Part shown: piece by piece, positions 1 to 6,545 of the stretch
Layout of the letters: each line of letters begins with the position of its first letter
How positions within the stretch are numbered: the stretch's first letter is position 1
Source of the DNA: Propionibacteriaceae bacterium
Lineage (GTDB): Bacteria > Actinomycetota > Actinomycetes > Propionibacteriales > Propionibacteriaceae
NCBI GenBank assembly: GCA_031262485.1
Contig: JAISHO010000046.1
Span: 1 to 39,578, forward strand
Length of the DNA: 39,578 nucleotides
Direction: 5' to 3'
The notes under the pieces: model-generated
Told to the model about the DNA's origin: nothing
The model's input: only the letters and a program-made list of their open reading frames with translations
Database searches by the model: none
Position numbers and translations under genes: made by a program

Positions 1-1
1 C

Positions 2-103
2 CATCGCCTGGGACGCATCCCCCCGGCCGAGGCCGAGGCCCGATACCATGCCAACAGAACCACCGGCCGCCAGGCCAGTACCCCAGAAACCAACAGTGCA
101 TGA
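2..103 (+). pseudogene. C-terminal end of an IS3-type transposase (OrfB), cut by the window edge
   Basis: Frame 2 from the left edge reads 33 residues to a TGA at 101-103. It begins HRLGRIPPAEAEARYHANRT, which matches the usual end of IS3-family OrfB integrases, where a short stretch after the last catalytic Glu reads like 'RLHxxLGxxPPAEyEaxYY'. The DDE catalytic residues would lie to the left and cannot be seen, so an intact element cannot be told from a fragment. The right IS end should lie within the next ~100 bases; a short inverted repeat (TCCGGG 163-168, CCCGGA 181-186) lies there, but I cannot fix the boundary. Confidence 0.6.
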
Positions 104-251
104 AACCCGGGGCGGTTCAGAGGCCCACGAGGACCCTGATGGCGCCGAGAAACACAGACAGTTCCGGGTCCAACTTATTCCCCGGACGATTCGGTGGGCT
201 GCTTGAGGACGAACTCATCTAACCGCATCCGTCCCTGTGATTTTTCCTCGG

Positions 252-1421
252 TTAATTGAGCGGGACGGTCGGGGTCGCCCGCGAATCGCCGCAGAGGACG
301 ACGAGGAGGTTGGAGACCATTTGCGCTTTGCGCTCTTCGTCGAATTGGACGATGTCGTCTTTCTCGAGGCGTTCCAGGGCGCTTTCGACCATGGTGACGG
401 CGCCTTCGACGATGCGGGAGCGGGCGACGAGCACCGCTTCGGCTTGCTGGCGTTGGAGCATCGCTTGGGCGATCTCGGGGGCGTAGGCGAGCGAGGAGAT
501 GCGCGTCTCGATCACCTTGATGCCGGCGATGGCGACGCGGGCTTGGACCTCGGCGGCCAACTCGGCGGCGATCTGATCGGTCGCGCCGCGCAAGGTCGCC
601 TCGCCCTCTTTGCTGTTGTCATAAGGGTGGCTCATGGCGATGTGGCGCAGAGCCGCCTCGGATTGAACGGTGACGAATTGCTGGTAGTTCTCCACCGAGA
701 AGATGGCCTCGGCGGTGTCGGAGACCTGCCAGACAACGATGGCGGCGATATTGATGGGGTTGCCGTCGGCGTCGTTGACTTTGATCTCGCGGGTCTCGAA
801 GTTGTTGACCTTGACGGAGACGCGGCGCTTCGTCGTGAACGGCATCGTCATGCGCAAGCCCGTCTCGCGCACGGTGCCGACATAGTTGCCGAGGAACTGA
901 AGCACCTTCGTGTCGCCCGGTTGGATCGTCGTCAACGAGGTGCCGAAGAGCGCGGCGATGACGATGAGGGCGACGCCGATGGGGTTGAGCGTGGCCAAGA
1001 ACACACCAAGGAAAAAGACGACGAGCGCCCCGAGCAAACCGAGCAACCCCGGGATCGAGGCGGCCTGCTTCTCGGAAACCACCTTGTCGGGACGGGGAGT
1101 CACGACCGCCGGCTCGGCGAACCCACGGCCTGGCGTCTGATCGAACGGAGGATAAGCCGCCGGAGCAGGCGCGTTGGCGTAAGGCATGACCGCCGCGGAC
1201 GGCCCGGACGCCGGCGCCGCTTGACCCGGGACGCCCTGGCCCTGAGGCCGAGACGGCGGCGCGAACGACGCCGTGGGCGCCCCTTGTTGCGGCACTTGAG
1301 GTTGCTGAGACCGAGGAGACTGCTGCATCGGCGCGCCCGGAACCCCTCCCTGCTGCGGCGCCGGCCCACCCGGATGCGGCACAGATCCCGTCGGCGGGGC
1401 GAAGTTCGGATTCTCAGTCAT
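252..1421 (-). CDS. SPFH/band-7 domain membrane protein with a Pro/Gln-rich N-terminal tail
   Basis: 389 residues. The first ~110 residues are Pro/Gln/Ala/Gly-rich and look disordered. A hydrophobic hairpin follows (GLLGLLGALVVFFLGVFLAT and IGVALIVIAALFG), then an SPFH (stomatin/prohibitin/flotillin) domain with TTIQPGDTKVLQFLG, VNNFETREIKVNDADGNPI and a C-terminal helical ALERLEKDD segment. Such proteins oligomerise on the cytoplasmic membrane and organise membrane microdomains or proteases; the exact role here is not known. The ATG at 1421 is preferred because GAGGAGA (complement of 1428-1434) lies 6-7 bases upstream; a TTG 15 bases earlier would also be open. It is a single gene with no partner in the window. 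Confidence 0.85.
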   Translation of the reverse strand: MTENPNFAPPTGSVPHPGGPAPQQGGVPGAPMQQSPRSQQPQVPQQGAPTASFAPPSRPQGQGVPGQAAPASGPSAAVMPYANAPAPAAYPPFDQTPGRGFAEPAVVTPRPDKVVSEKQAASIPGLLGLLGALVVFFLGVFLATLNPIGVALIVIAALFGTSLTTIQPGDTKVLQFLGNYVGTVRETGLRMTMPFTTKRRVSVKVNNFETREIKVNDADGNPINIAAIVVWQVSDTAEAIFSVENYQQFVTVQSEAALRHIAMSHPYDNSKEGEATLRGATDQIAAELAAEVQARVAIAGIKVIETRISSLAYAPEIAQAMLQRQQAEAVLVARSRIVEGAVTMVESALERLEKDDIVQFDEERKAQMVSNLLVVLCGDSRATPTVPLN

Positions 1422-1568
1422 CGTCAGTCTCCTCAAAGCGGCTAAGAGAACAGATGTATCGTCTCACACCTTGGTGCGCCGCCCCGTCAGTCGAAGCGGC
1501 ACGGCCCAGAACGGACGACGGGAAGACACGCATCGAGGTTCAGACGACCGGGGGGACCGTCTGGGAAC

Positions 1569-1587
1569 TGTTGCAGATTTTGCAACA
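1569..1587. promoter_or_regulatory. Inverted repeat in the SPFH/VOC intergenic region
   Basis: TGTTGCA-gattt-TGCAACA is a perfect 7-base inverted repeat. It lies between the divergent SPFH and VOC genes, just before an AT-rich stretch (GATAATTA at 1601-1608) that could hold the VOC -10 region. It may be an operator or simply a small hairpin. Confidence 0.35.
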
Positions 1588-1700
1588 ATTGCCGCAGAGG
1601 GATAATTACCTCAAGCCACGTATTACAATTTCTATAGTTTCAATCCCCCCATCGCCATCCGTGCGCTGACGAATGGAACCTGGCAAAGGAGCCTCGCATC

Positions 1701-2087
1701 ATGACACCTTTTATTCCTAACGAGATCATTCTCTACTCGGGCGACGTGCCAAGATCGACGGCGTTCTGGGAGAAGGTCTTGGGCGTCACGGCGACGGAAA
1801 CCTTCGGCGACGATTTCTCATTCTTCGCCTTCGACGGCGGGTTCATGCTCGGCATTCAGAACAAGGACGAGATCTCCCCGGCGCCTCAGCCGGCTTGGGG
1901 CGGCTTCGAGATCTGCCTCGCAGACACCGACAATGAGACTGTGAATCGTCTCTACACCGAGTGGAAAGAAGCTGGGATCGAGTTGCTCGACGAACCGGCC
2001 GACCAGGGTTTCGGCTACACCTTCGTCGCCGTCGACCCCGACGGTCACCGCCTCCGCGTCTGCGCGACCGACCCCTCCGCTGGCTGA
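1701..2087 (+). CDS. VOC (glyoxalase/bleomycin-resistance fold) family protein
   Basis: 128 residues, the usual size for a one-module VOC protein with two beta-alpha-beta-beta-beta units. It opens with IILYSGDVPRSTAFWEKVLG, the typical first strand and helix, and ends with GYTFVAVDPDGHRLRVCA, the typical 'DPDGHxxxV' final strands. Members bind a metal and act on varied small molecules, or sequester drugs; no substrate can be assigned. AAAGGAG just before the start (about 1685-1691) fixes the ATG. The gene stands alone, divergent from the SPFH gene. Confidence 0.85.
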   Translation: MTPFIPNEIILYSGDVPRSTAFWEKVLGVTATETFGDDFSFFAFDGGFMLGIQNKDEISPAPQPAWGGFEICLADTDNETVNRLYTEWKEAGIELLDEPADQGFGYTFVAVDPDGHRLRVCATDPSAG

Positions 2088-2175
2088 TCGGAGAGGTGCT
2101 CTCATCCGCTCCGCGAGCAGAGGAGACTACCGAGTTTGTCTCTGCTTGATAGAGCGGAGAACCAGTCTGTGCTCA

Positions 2176-2206
2176 CGTCAAACTAAAGATTATCTGTACT
2201 TTGACG
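2176..2206. promoter_or_regulatory. Upstream degenerate operator of the AbiEi gene
   Basis: A 31-base imperfect palindrome centred at 2191: outer arms CGTCAAA/TTTGACG, then mostly paired inner bases around AAAGATTATCT. It aligns base for base with the perfect palindrome centred at 2233, 42 bases (about four helical turns) downstream. Paired inverted repeats in front of an AbiEi gene fit the known cooperative autorepression of this antitoxin family. Confidence 0.6.
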
Positions 2207-2217
2207 GAGCCGTCCGA

Positions 2218-2248
2218 CGTGAAACTAAAGATAATCTTTAGTTTCACG
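2218..2248. promoter_or_regulatory. Perfect palindromic operator overlapping the AbiEi promoter
   Basis: Arms CGTGAAACTAAAGA and TCTTTAGTTTCACG are perfect over 14 bases, with a 3-base spacer (TAA, 2232-2234). The palindrome covers the expected -35 region of a -10 box TACACT at 2252-2257. A protein bound here would block polymerase. Confidence 0.75.
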
Positions 2249-2251
2249 GGC

Positions 2252-2257
2252 TACACT
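2252..2257 (+). promoter_or_regulatory. Putative -10 box (TACACT) of the AbiEi gene, leaderless
   Basis: TACACT fits the actinobacterial TANNNT -10 pattern and ends 7 bases before the GTG start at 2265. No convincing ribosome-binding site separates them, so transcription probably starts at or next to the start codon. Confidence 0.5.
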
Positions 2258-2264
2258 GGGGGAT

Positions 2265-2873
2265 GTGCCCAGCGATCGACGAGAACTCCGTCAGGCTCTC
2301 GAGACCCTCGCCTTCTCACAGGAAGGATTCTTCACAGCTGCCCAGGCGCGTGATGCCGGCTACTCCTACCAAGCTCAGAAGTACCAAGTCGACTCTGGGA
2401 ACTGGACCCGCCTCGACCGAGGCATCTTCCGTCTTCACAACTGGCCGGACTCACCCACAGACGATTACACGCGTTGGACGCTATGGAGCGGAGGGCGCGG
2501 GGTGCTTTCGCATGACACCGCACTCCACATCCACCACCTTTCTGATGTGGATCCGGCAAAGATTCACCTCACAGTCCCCCGGGGATTCCGCGCCACCGAT
2601 CCCCTAATAGTCGCTCATATCGGGGAAATCTCAGAATCTGACCGGGAAGAGCATGGTTCCTGGTCGGTGACGACTCCCTTGAGGACGCTCGCCGACGTCG
2701 CCGGGAGCGATCTCTCCCAAGAACACGTCGACTCAGCCGTCTCTGACGCCCTCGACCAAGGTGTCGTCAGTCGACGTGCCCTCCTCCGGAGAGCATCAAC
2801 CCTCAGTGAGAGGCCAGCCCTGCGACTAGAACGAGCATTGAAGAATGCGGAGGAGCACAATGGCGACCAGTGA
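2265..2873 (+). CDS. AbiEi-type (type IV toxin-antitoxin) antitoxin-like transcriptional regulator
   Basis: 202 residues, GTG start. The N-terminal ~70 residues form a winged-helix AbiEi domain: SQEGFFTAAQARDAGYSYQA, then GNWTRLDRGIFRL, which is the signature 'W.RL.RGiYRL' wing. The middle has SHDTALHIHHLSDVDPAKIH and the LTVPRGFR strand, and the C-terminal part has TTPLRTLADVAGSDLS, all typical of this family. The N-terminal domain binds operator DNA and the rest neutralises an AbiEii nucleotidyltransferase toxin. Two palindromes sit directly upstream. A start codon (ATG 2860) overlaps its 3' end behind AGGAG, exactly where a toxin should begin, but that frame stops after nine codons. The antitoxin therefore looks orphaned. 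Function is inferred from family and context. Confidence 0.8.
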   Translation: MPSDRRELRQALETLAFSQEGFFTAAQARDAGYSYQAQKYQVDSGNWTRLDRGIFRLHNWPDSPTDDYTRWTLWSGGRGVLSHDTALHIHHLSDVDPAKIHLTVPRGFRATDPLIVAHIGEISESDREEHGSWSVTTPLRTLADVAGSDLSQEHVDSAVSDALDQGVVSRRALLRRASTLSERPALRLERALKNAEEHNGDQ

Positions 2874-3016
2874 CGAACTCCCCTCCTGACTGTGTACGAC
2901 CATATCCATCCATGGCCATCGAGATTGACCTCACCGTCACTGACGTCGCTGATGCCTACGAGATCGAAAAATCAATGTACAGCCGGGCTCTTCACAGTGT
3001 GAATGACCTCCTCTGA
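2860..3016 (+). pseudogene. Probable remnant of the partner toxin gene
   Basis: ATG 2860 overlaps the antitoxin stop and has AGGAG in front, the usual coupled start of an AbiEii toxin, but it encodes only MATSDELPS before TGA at 2887-2889. In another frame, 2912-3016 reads 34 residues (starting MAIEIDLTVTDVADAYE). Neither piece is recognisable as AbiEii, a family of about 250-300 residues. A deletion or decay is the simplest reading, but this cannot be proved from the window. Confidence 0.35.
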
Positions 3017-3088
3017 TTCCCTGACCGAACGCGGAGAAGCGTCAGCTCTGCTGGCGATGATTATGGCGATGGCCCGGAACTCACCACC

Positions 3089-3565
3089 TCACCGTGGGCC
3101 GAGGTCGATGCCTTGGAGGGGCGACTCCTCGGGCGCAAGCGGGGGGATCGACGGGAGGTCGTCGAAGAGGGAGCTCTCGTCGGCCTCGTCGGCGGTGAAG
3201 TCGTGAGCGGCGGGCGACGACGCGGGCCAGGGGTGCGACGAGGGTGAATCCGAGTGCGATGCCGTCGAGGAGCTAGAGGGCGATGTCGCAGGGTGGGTGA
3301 CGGCCGAGCCGTCGGCGTAGTGGGGTTGGCTGACCCCGAGGGAGTCGGAGACTTGGGGGATGATCGCCGTCGACAAGGTGTAGAGCAGCGCGAGGACGAC
3401 GACGATCCCACCGACCGCCTCGAGGAGGGAGAGGGGGGTGAGTTGACGGATGGAGTCGAGGACCCGCTTCGCGGCGATGATGAGGACGACGACGAAGATG
3501 AGCGCGACGATGGCCTCGCCGTTGGCGTCGAGGCTTTGATACAGGTGAAAGAGATACGCCGACAT
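3089..3565 (-). CDS. Small membrane protein with a disordered C-terminal tail, unknown function
   Basis: 158 residues from the ATG at 3565, which has GGGGG a few bases upstream; an in-frame start 10 codons earlier is possible. Two hydrophobic segments are visible (AIVALIFVVVLIIAA and GGIVVVLALLYTLSTAIIP), separated by a short basic loop with RVLDSIRQLTPLSLL. The last ~80 residues are Ser/Pro/His/Asp-rich and end in SLFDDLPSIPPLAPEESPLQ. I do not recognise the family. It is convergent with the AbiEi remnant and reads away from the disordered-protein cluster. Confidence 0.65.
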   Translation of the reverse strand: MSAYLFHLYQSLDANGEAIVALIFVVVLIIAAKRVLDSIRQLTPLSLLEAVGGIVVVLALLYTLSTAIIPQVSDSLGVSQPHYADGSAVTHPATSPSSSSTASHSDSPSSHPWPASSPAAHDFTADEADESSLFDDLPSIPPLAPEESPLQGIDLGPR

Positions 3566-3601
3566 AGTCCCCCAAAAGAGGGAAACTATCACCATGTCAT
3601 A

Positions 3602-3727
3602 TTGCTAACTTGCCTTTCCGGGAGATGGGACGCGCCCGGGGGCTGGAATACGCCGGTGGGCTGGGGTGCGATGAACTGGGATCCGATGGGCGAGGATGAA
3701 CCCGTCAGCTGGGATACGCCGGATTGA
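3602..3727 (+). other. Short Trp-rich open frame built on a DNA repeat, status uncertain
   Basis: From a TTG at 3602 the frame encodes ~41 residues with five Trp (GRWDAPGGWNTPVGWGAMNW, then later SWDTPD and stop). The DNA holds an imperfect direct repeat, GCTGGAATACGCCGG at 3642-3656 and GCTGGGATACGCCGG at 3708-3722. It lies upstream of the divergent small membrane protein gene. No ribosome-binding site is convincing. It may be a gene remnant, a tiny peptide gene, or only repetitive upstream DNA. Confidence 0.25.
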
Positions 3728-3736
3728 GATGCGCCA

Positions 3737-3764
3737 GGGCCGGACCGATCGCTCGGCCCGGCCC
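3737..3764 (-). terminator. Hairpin terminator after disordered protein A
   Basis: GGGCCGGACCGA-tcgc-TCGGCCCGGCCC pairs over 12 bases with one mismatch, 77 bases beyond the stop of the 3841-4548 gene. It is nearly identical in sequence and loop to the terminator at 5548-5579 behind the paralogous gene. Confidence 0.65.
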
Positions 3765-3840
3765 AGATGGATCGTCATTTCTCACATGATGTGAGACACG
3801 ACGCACCACTCATGCTGAAGTGACGAGAGAGTCCCTCCAC

Positions 3841-4548
3841 TCACTCCGCTTCGGCGCGCATGTTCCCCCGGCCGAAGCCGCCCTGGGGCTCATCGTCATC
3901 GCTGCCGCCGCGCTGGCCACGAGCCTCGGAGCCGGTGAACTCCTCACGCTCGGAACGGGGGCCCCGGGCCTTGCGGCCGCCCTCTTCCTCGCCACCGAAC
4001 TGGCCGCGGCCAGCCGTCATGCTGGCGCTGCCGGCGGACATGCCGCCACGCGACTCGCTCGAGCGATCGTCATCGGCCTGCGACGATTCGCCGTAGCCCT
4101 CGCTCATGCGGCCGCCCCGCTTGGCGCCCTCGCTGGCGTAGTCGTCGGCCTCGCTCTGACGGCCGCGGCCACCCTCGACGTCGCCGCCCCGGGAGCGACC
4201 CATGCCGCCCTCGTCGCCACGGCCTTGGGACTTCTGGGCGCGTCCGCCCTCGGGCATCGAACGACCGCCACGACCCATCGAAGCCTGGGCGCCATCGATC
4301 GACATCTCATCGGAGGCCATCGAAGACTGCTCATCCGAGGAGTCCATCATCGACTCGTCACGACCGCCGCGTCCCCGGGGACCGCCGCCGAAACCCTCGT
4401 CACGCTGACCGCTCGGACCGCCCGGGCCACGACCCTCTCCCCGGCCTTCGCCGCGACCCTCGAAACCGCCGCGCTCGCCGCGCTCGGAATACGACTCTTG
4501 ATCGATCTCCGTCCCGTTGTCAGACATGCCTTCCCTACGTTCCCGCAT
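3841..4548 (-). CDS. Intrinsically disordered Gly/Arg/Glu/Ser-rich protein A (paralog of the 5624-6238 product)
   Basis: 235 residues with no hydrophobic segment, no Cys and no recognisable fold. The N-terminal third carries RG/GRG-type repeats (GRGEGRGEGRGPGG, GRGGRD); the middle is Ser/Met/Asp/Gln-rich. It aligns along its whole length with the gene at 5624-6238: shared landmarks are GRGGRSMPEGGR, SASMTAGRGQF, RSEREEF(T/A)G, GQR, and a final GFGR..R.E.E at the stop. AAGGAGA ends ~7 bases before ATG 4548, so it looks like a real, well-expressed gene. Function is unknown. RGG-like and acidic low-complexity composition suggests nucleic-acid binding or condensate formation, which is inference only. 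Confidence 0.7.
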   Translation of the reverse strand: MRERREGMSDNGTEIDQESYSERGERGGFEGRGEGRGEGRGPGGPSGQRDEGFGGGPRGRGGRDESMMDSSDEQSSMASDEMSIDGAQASMGRGGRSMPEGGRAQKSQGRGDEGGMGRSRGGDVEGGRGRQSEADDYASEGAKRGGRMSEGYGESSQADDDRSSESRGGMSAGSASMTAGRGQFGGEEEGGRKARGPRSEREEFTGSEARGQRGGSDDDEPQGGFGRGNMRAEAE

Positions 4549-4958
4549 CTTCTTTCTCCTTCGATGAGTTGGATGACGGTGAGACCTCTTCAGCCGGCGT
4601 CAGCCGAACTGACGAGGACCACCAGAGAGTGGACCGATCGACGTCTTTCGAAACGGTCCGTGTCATGAGGAGAGCCGACGGACGGCTCGTCTCCTGGTGG
4701 GAGACAGTGCGGACACGCGGGAGACCGGGGGAAGTGACAACGGGACATCGGCCTGCGATAAACCCGCCATCATCATAGTGACTTCTCGTTGAGCACACCT
4801 CACGGGAAGTGAATTTATCCCATCTCAAGGGACTCCGCAGCCTCCTCCGGCACAGCCGATGACAGCCCTCACCGAACCCTCACGGAGCGCCCCGACACCA
4901 AAGGAAACGAAGCGGATCGAAAATGAACAGCCAGCCGGGGAAGACCTGACTCGCCTCG
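4549..4958. other. Intergenic region between disordered protein A and the lipoprotein gene (410 bases)
   Basis: It holds the ribosome-binding site and presumably the promoter of gene A (minus strand) and the 3' end of the lipoprotein transcript. I see no convincing gene and no strong terminator hairpin. A TTTCGAAA palindrome lies near 4647. Confidence 0.4.
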
Positions 4959-5402
4959 TTAATTCGCGGAAACGTCCGACACGAACATGATCTCTGAAGG
5001 GTCTCCACAGGAGGAGGGCAGTGTCACCCGCTCGCCCGGGGCGGAGAAGCCGCCTCCGAACGACGCAGTCGATCCAACTGGATAGGACTTTCCGTCATAG
5101 ACCAGTGCGTTGTTCTCAAACGTGGGATCAGCCCACGATGCGAACACCGCAACTGTCTCACTTGGGGAGCCATTGACGAATCTGACCTTGAGGCACCCGT
5201 CGACAACCTCAAGGGTCCCGGTTCCGCCGGCTGTGGCTCGCGGATCATCCCGAGAGGATTCGAAAACGGTCACCGCCACCTGATCCGCAGACGATGTCGG
5301 CGCTGTCGGTTGCGACTGCGCAGCCGTGCACGCGCTCAACAACAGCACGCCAACCAACATCGTTGCCGGTCCTGATTTCCGAGAAATAACCACGGTGCTC
5401 AC
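4959..5402 (-). CDS. Secreted lipoprotein of unknown function
   Basis: 147 residues. A lipoprotein signal peptide is clear: a basic start (SRKSG), the hydrophobic stretch MLVGVLLLSAC, and Cys in an LSAC lipobox, so the mature protein is attached outside the membrane. A Ser/Thr/Pro linker (TAPTSS) leads to a ~100-residue beta-rich domain with TLEVVDGCLKVRFVNG and two Cys that could pair in the mature form. I do not recognise the family. The GTG start at 5402 is uncertain: a GTG three codons later has GGGGTG at a better distance. It lies between two paralogous disordered proteins on the same strand, but long gaps argue for separate transcripts. Confidence 0.7.
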   Translation of the reverse strand: MSTVVISRKSGPATMLVGVLLLSACTAAQSQPTAPTSSADQVAVTVFESSRDDPRATAGGTGTLEVVDGCLKVRFVNGSPSETVAVFASWADPTFENNALVYDGKSYPVGSTASFGGGFSAPGERVTLPSSCGDPSEIMFVSDVSAN

Positions 5403-5547
5403 CCCTTAAAAGAGTGCCAAGCCTAGTTGATTCAGGTGCCTATGCGAAATGTGTCAGGCCGCTGTGGCGAACTGATGCGCGGGGAGAGAAGGGAAAAGAC
5501 GTTTATGAGACGGAAGAGGGGCACGAGAGAAGAGACGAAGAAGCGAC

Positions 5548-5579
5548 GGGGGCCGGGCCGATCACTCGGCCCGGCCCCC
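5548..5579 (-). terminator. Strong hairpin terminator after disordered protein B
   Basis: GGGGGCCGGGCCGA-tcac-TCGGCCCGGCCCCC is a perfect 14-base stem, followed on the minus strand by a pyrimidine-rich tract (TTCTTCGTCTCTTCTC). It shares its core and loop with the hairpin at 3737-3764. Confidence 0.8.
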
Positions 5580-5623
5580 GATCGTTCGGTCATCGTTCGA
5601 TCAACCGTTCATCGGTGACACGA

Positions 5624-6238
5624 TCACTCCGACTCGGAACGCCAATCGCTGCGGCCGAAGCCCGGCTGGTTCCCATCGGCGCCGAATTCTTCACGCTGGC
5701 CGTGGGTTCCCACCCCGGCGAACTCCTCGCGTTCCGAACGGGCCTCGTGGGGCTCGCGGGTCATCTGAGAAGCGGTGTCGAACTGGGCGCGTCCGGTCGT
5801 CGCCGTCGGCGTCGTGCCGGTCGCCGTCATGCTGGGGCTCGCGGCGGGCATGCCGTCGCGCGTCTCGCTCGGACGGCTATAGCCGGTTTGCGCGGCGGCG
5901 CTGTAGCCCTCACGCGTGGGGTCCGGGCGACCGGTCTCCTCCTGCCACCCCTGGCGGTCGCTCATCGAGCGGTCGGTCGTGCCGTAGCTCTCCTGGCTCG
6001 GCTGACGCCCGGCGCCCGGCATGGGGCGGCCGTCACGGCTCATCGTCGCCTGGGTCGTGCCCATCGCCGTCGGCGAACCGGCGGTCATGGAACGATCAGA
6101 GTACGACGAACCCATCGTGGAATCCTGCTGCCCGCGGCCGCTGGGGCCGTCGAAGCCGTCGGAAATCGTCTGGTCGCTCTGGAACGTCAGACCATCGGTC
6201 ATGTCGTTCTCGAACGATTCTCCCCTGTTATCCCTCAT
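5624..6238 (-). CDS. Intrinsically disordered Ser/Gly/Thr/Met-rich protein B (paralog of the 3841-4548 product)
   Basis: 204 residues from ATG 6238, with GGGGAA 6 bases and AAGGAGG 14 bases upstream; a GTG at 6277 would add 13 residues. The protein is low-complexity, with no membrane segment. It shows repeated short motifs (DRSMTAG, DRSMSDR, SRDGRPMPGAGR) and a charged C-terminal block EARSEREEFAGVG ... GQREEF ... QPGFGRSDWRSESE. Spacing and motifs match protein A throughout, though B is less Arg/Gly-rich and richer in Thr and Ala. The matching terminators behind both genes suggest duplication of a whole unit. Function unknown. Confidence 0.7.
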   Translation of the reverse strand: MRDNRGESFENDMTDGLTFQSDQTISDGFDGPSGRGQQDSTMGSSYSDRSMTAGSPTAMGTTQATMSRDGRPMPGAGRQPSQESYGTTDRSMSDRQGWQEETGRPDPTREGYSAAAQTGYSRPSETRDGMPAASPSMTATGTTPTATTGRAQFDTASQMTREPHEARSEREEFAGVGTHGQREEFGADGNQPGFGRSDWRSESE

Positions 6239-6545
6239 CAATCTTTCCCCTTCCTCCTTGATGATGGTGATCTCCACTTCACCACCAGGCGACGACGTCC
6301 GAACGAGGAGTCATAGATTGGACGACAAGGGATTTTTCAAGCCAGATCGTGTTATGAGCACGCCCGGACCCCGCTTGACCGATGGATTCCTGTGGAAACC
6401 CACCACGGAAAGCGAGGATTCGGCGAGCCGACGAAAACGCGAAACGACGGGAGACGAGAACGCGCGATGACAGAAGGCGAAACGAGAAGCGACGAAACGA
6501 GAACGTGTGACGACGAACGCCCGCCCTCGCCGCTCGTGCTCTGCC
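6239..6545. other. Intergenic region with a purine-rich tract (307 bases)
   Basis: It lies between the phosphofructokinase stop and gene B. From about 6425 to 6510 the plus strand is dominated by G and A, with the repeat CGAAACGAGAA at 6478-6488 and 6493-6503. I see no clear terminator for the phosphofructokinase and no gene. Confidence 0.4.

Noticed and set aside
1454-1669. A 71-codon plus-strand frame between SPFH and VOC genes
   Set aside because: It lies across the divergent promoter region, contains the inverted repeat at 1569-1587 and has no ribosome-binding site or known product.
3820-4668. A 282-codon Ala/Leu-rich plus-strand frame opposite disordered protein A that looks membrane-like
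   Set aside because: The minus-strand frame has a proper AAGGAG site and end-to-end homology with protein B, so it is the real gene; the apparent membrane segments come from complementing Gly/Arg/Ser codons.
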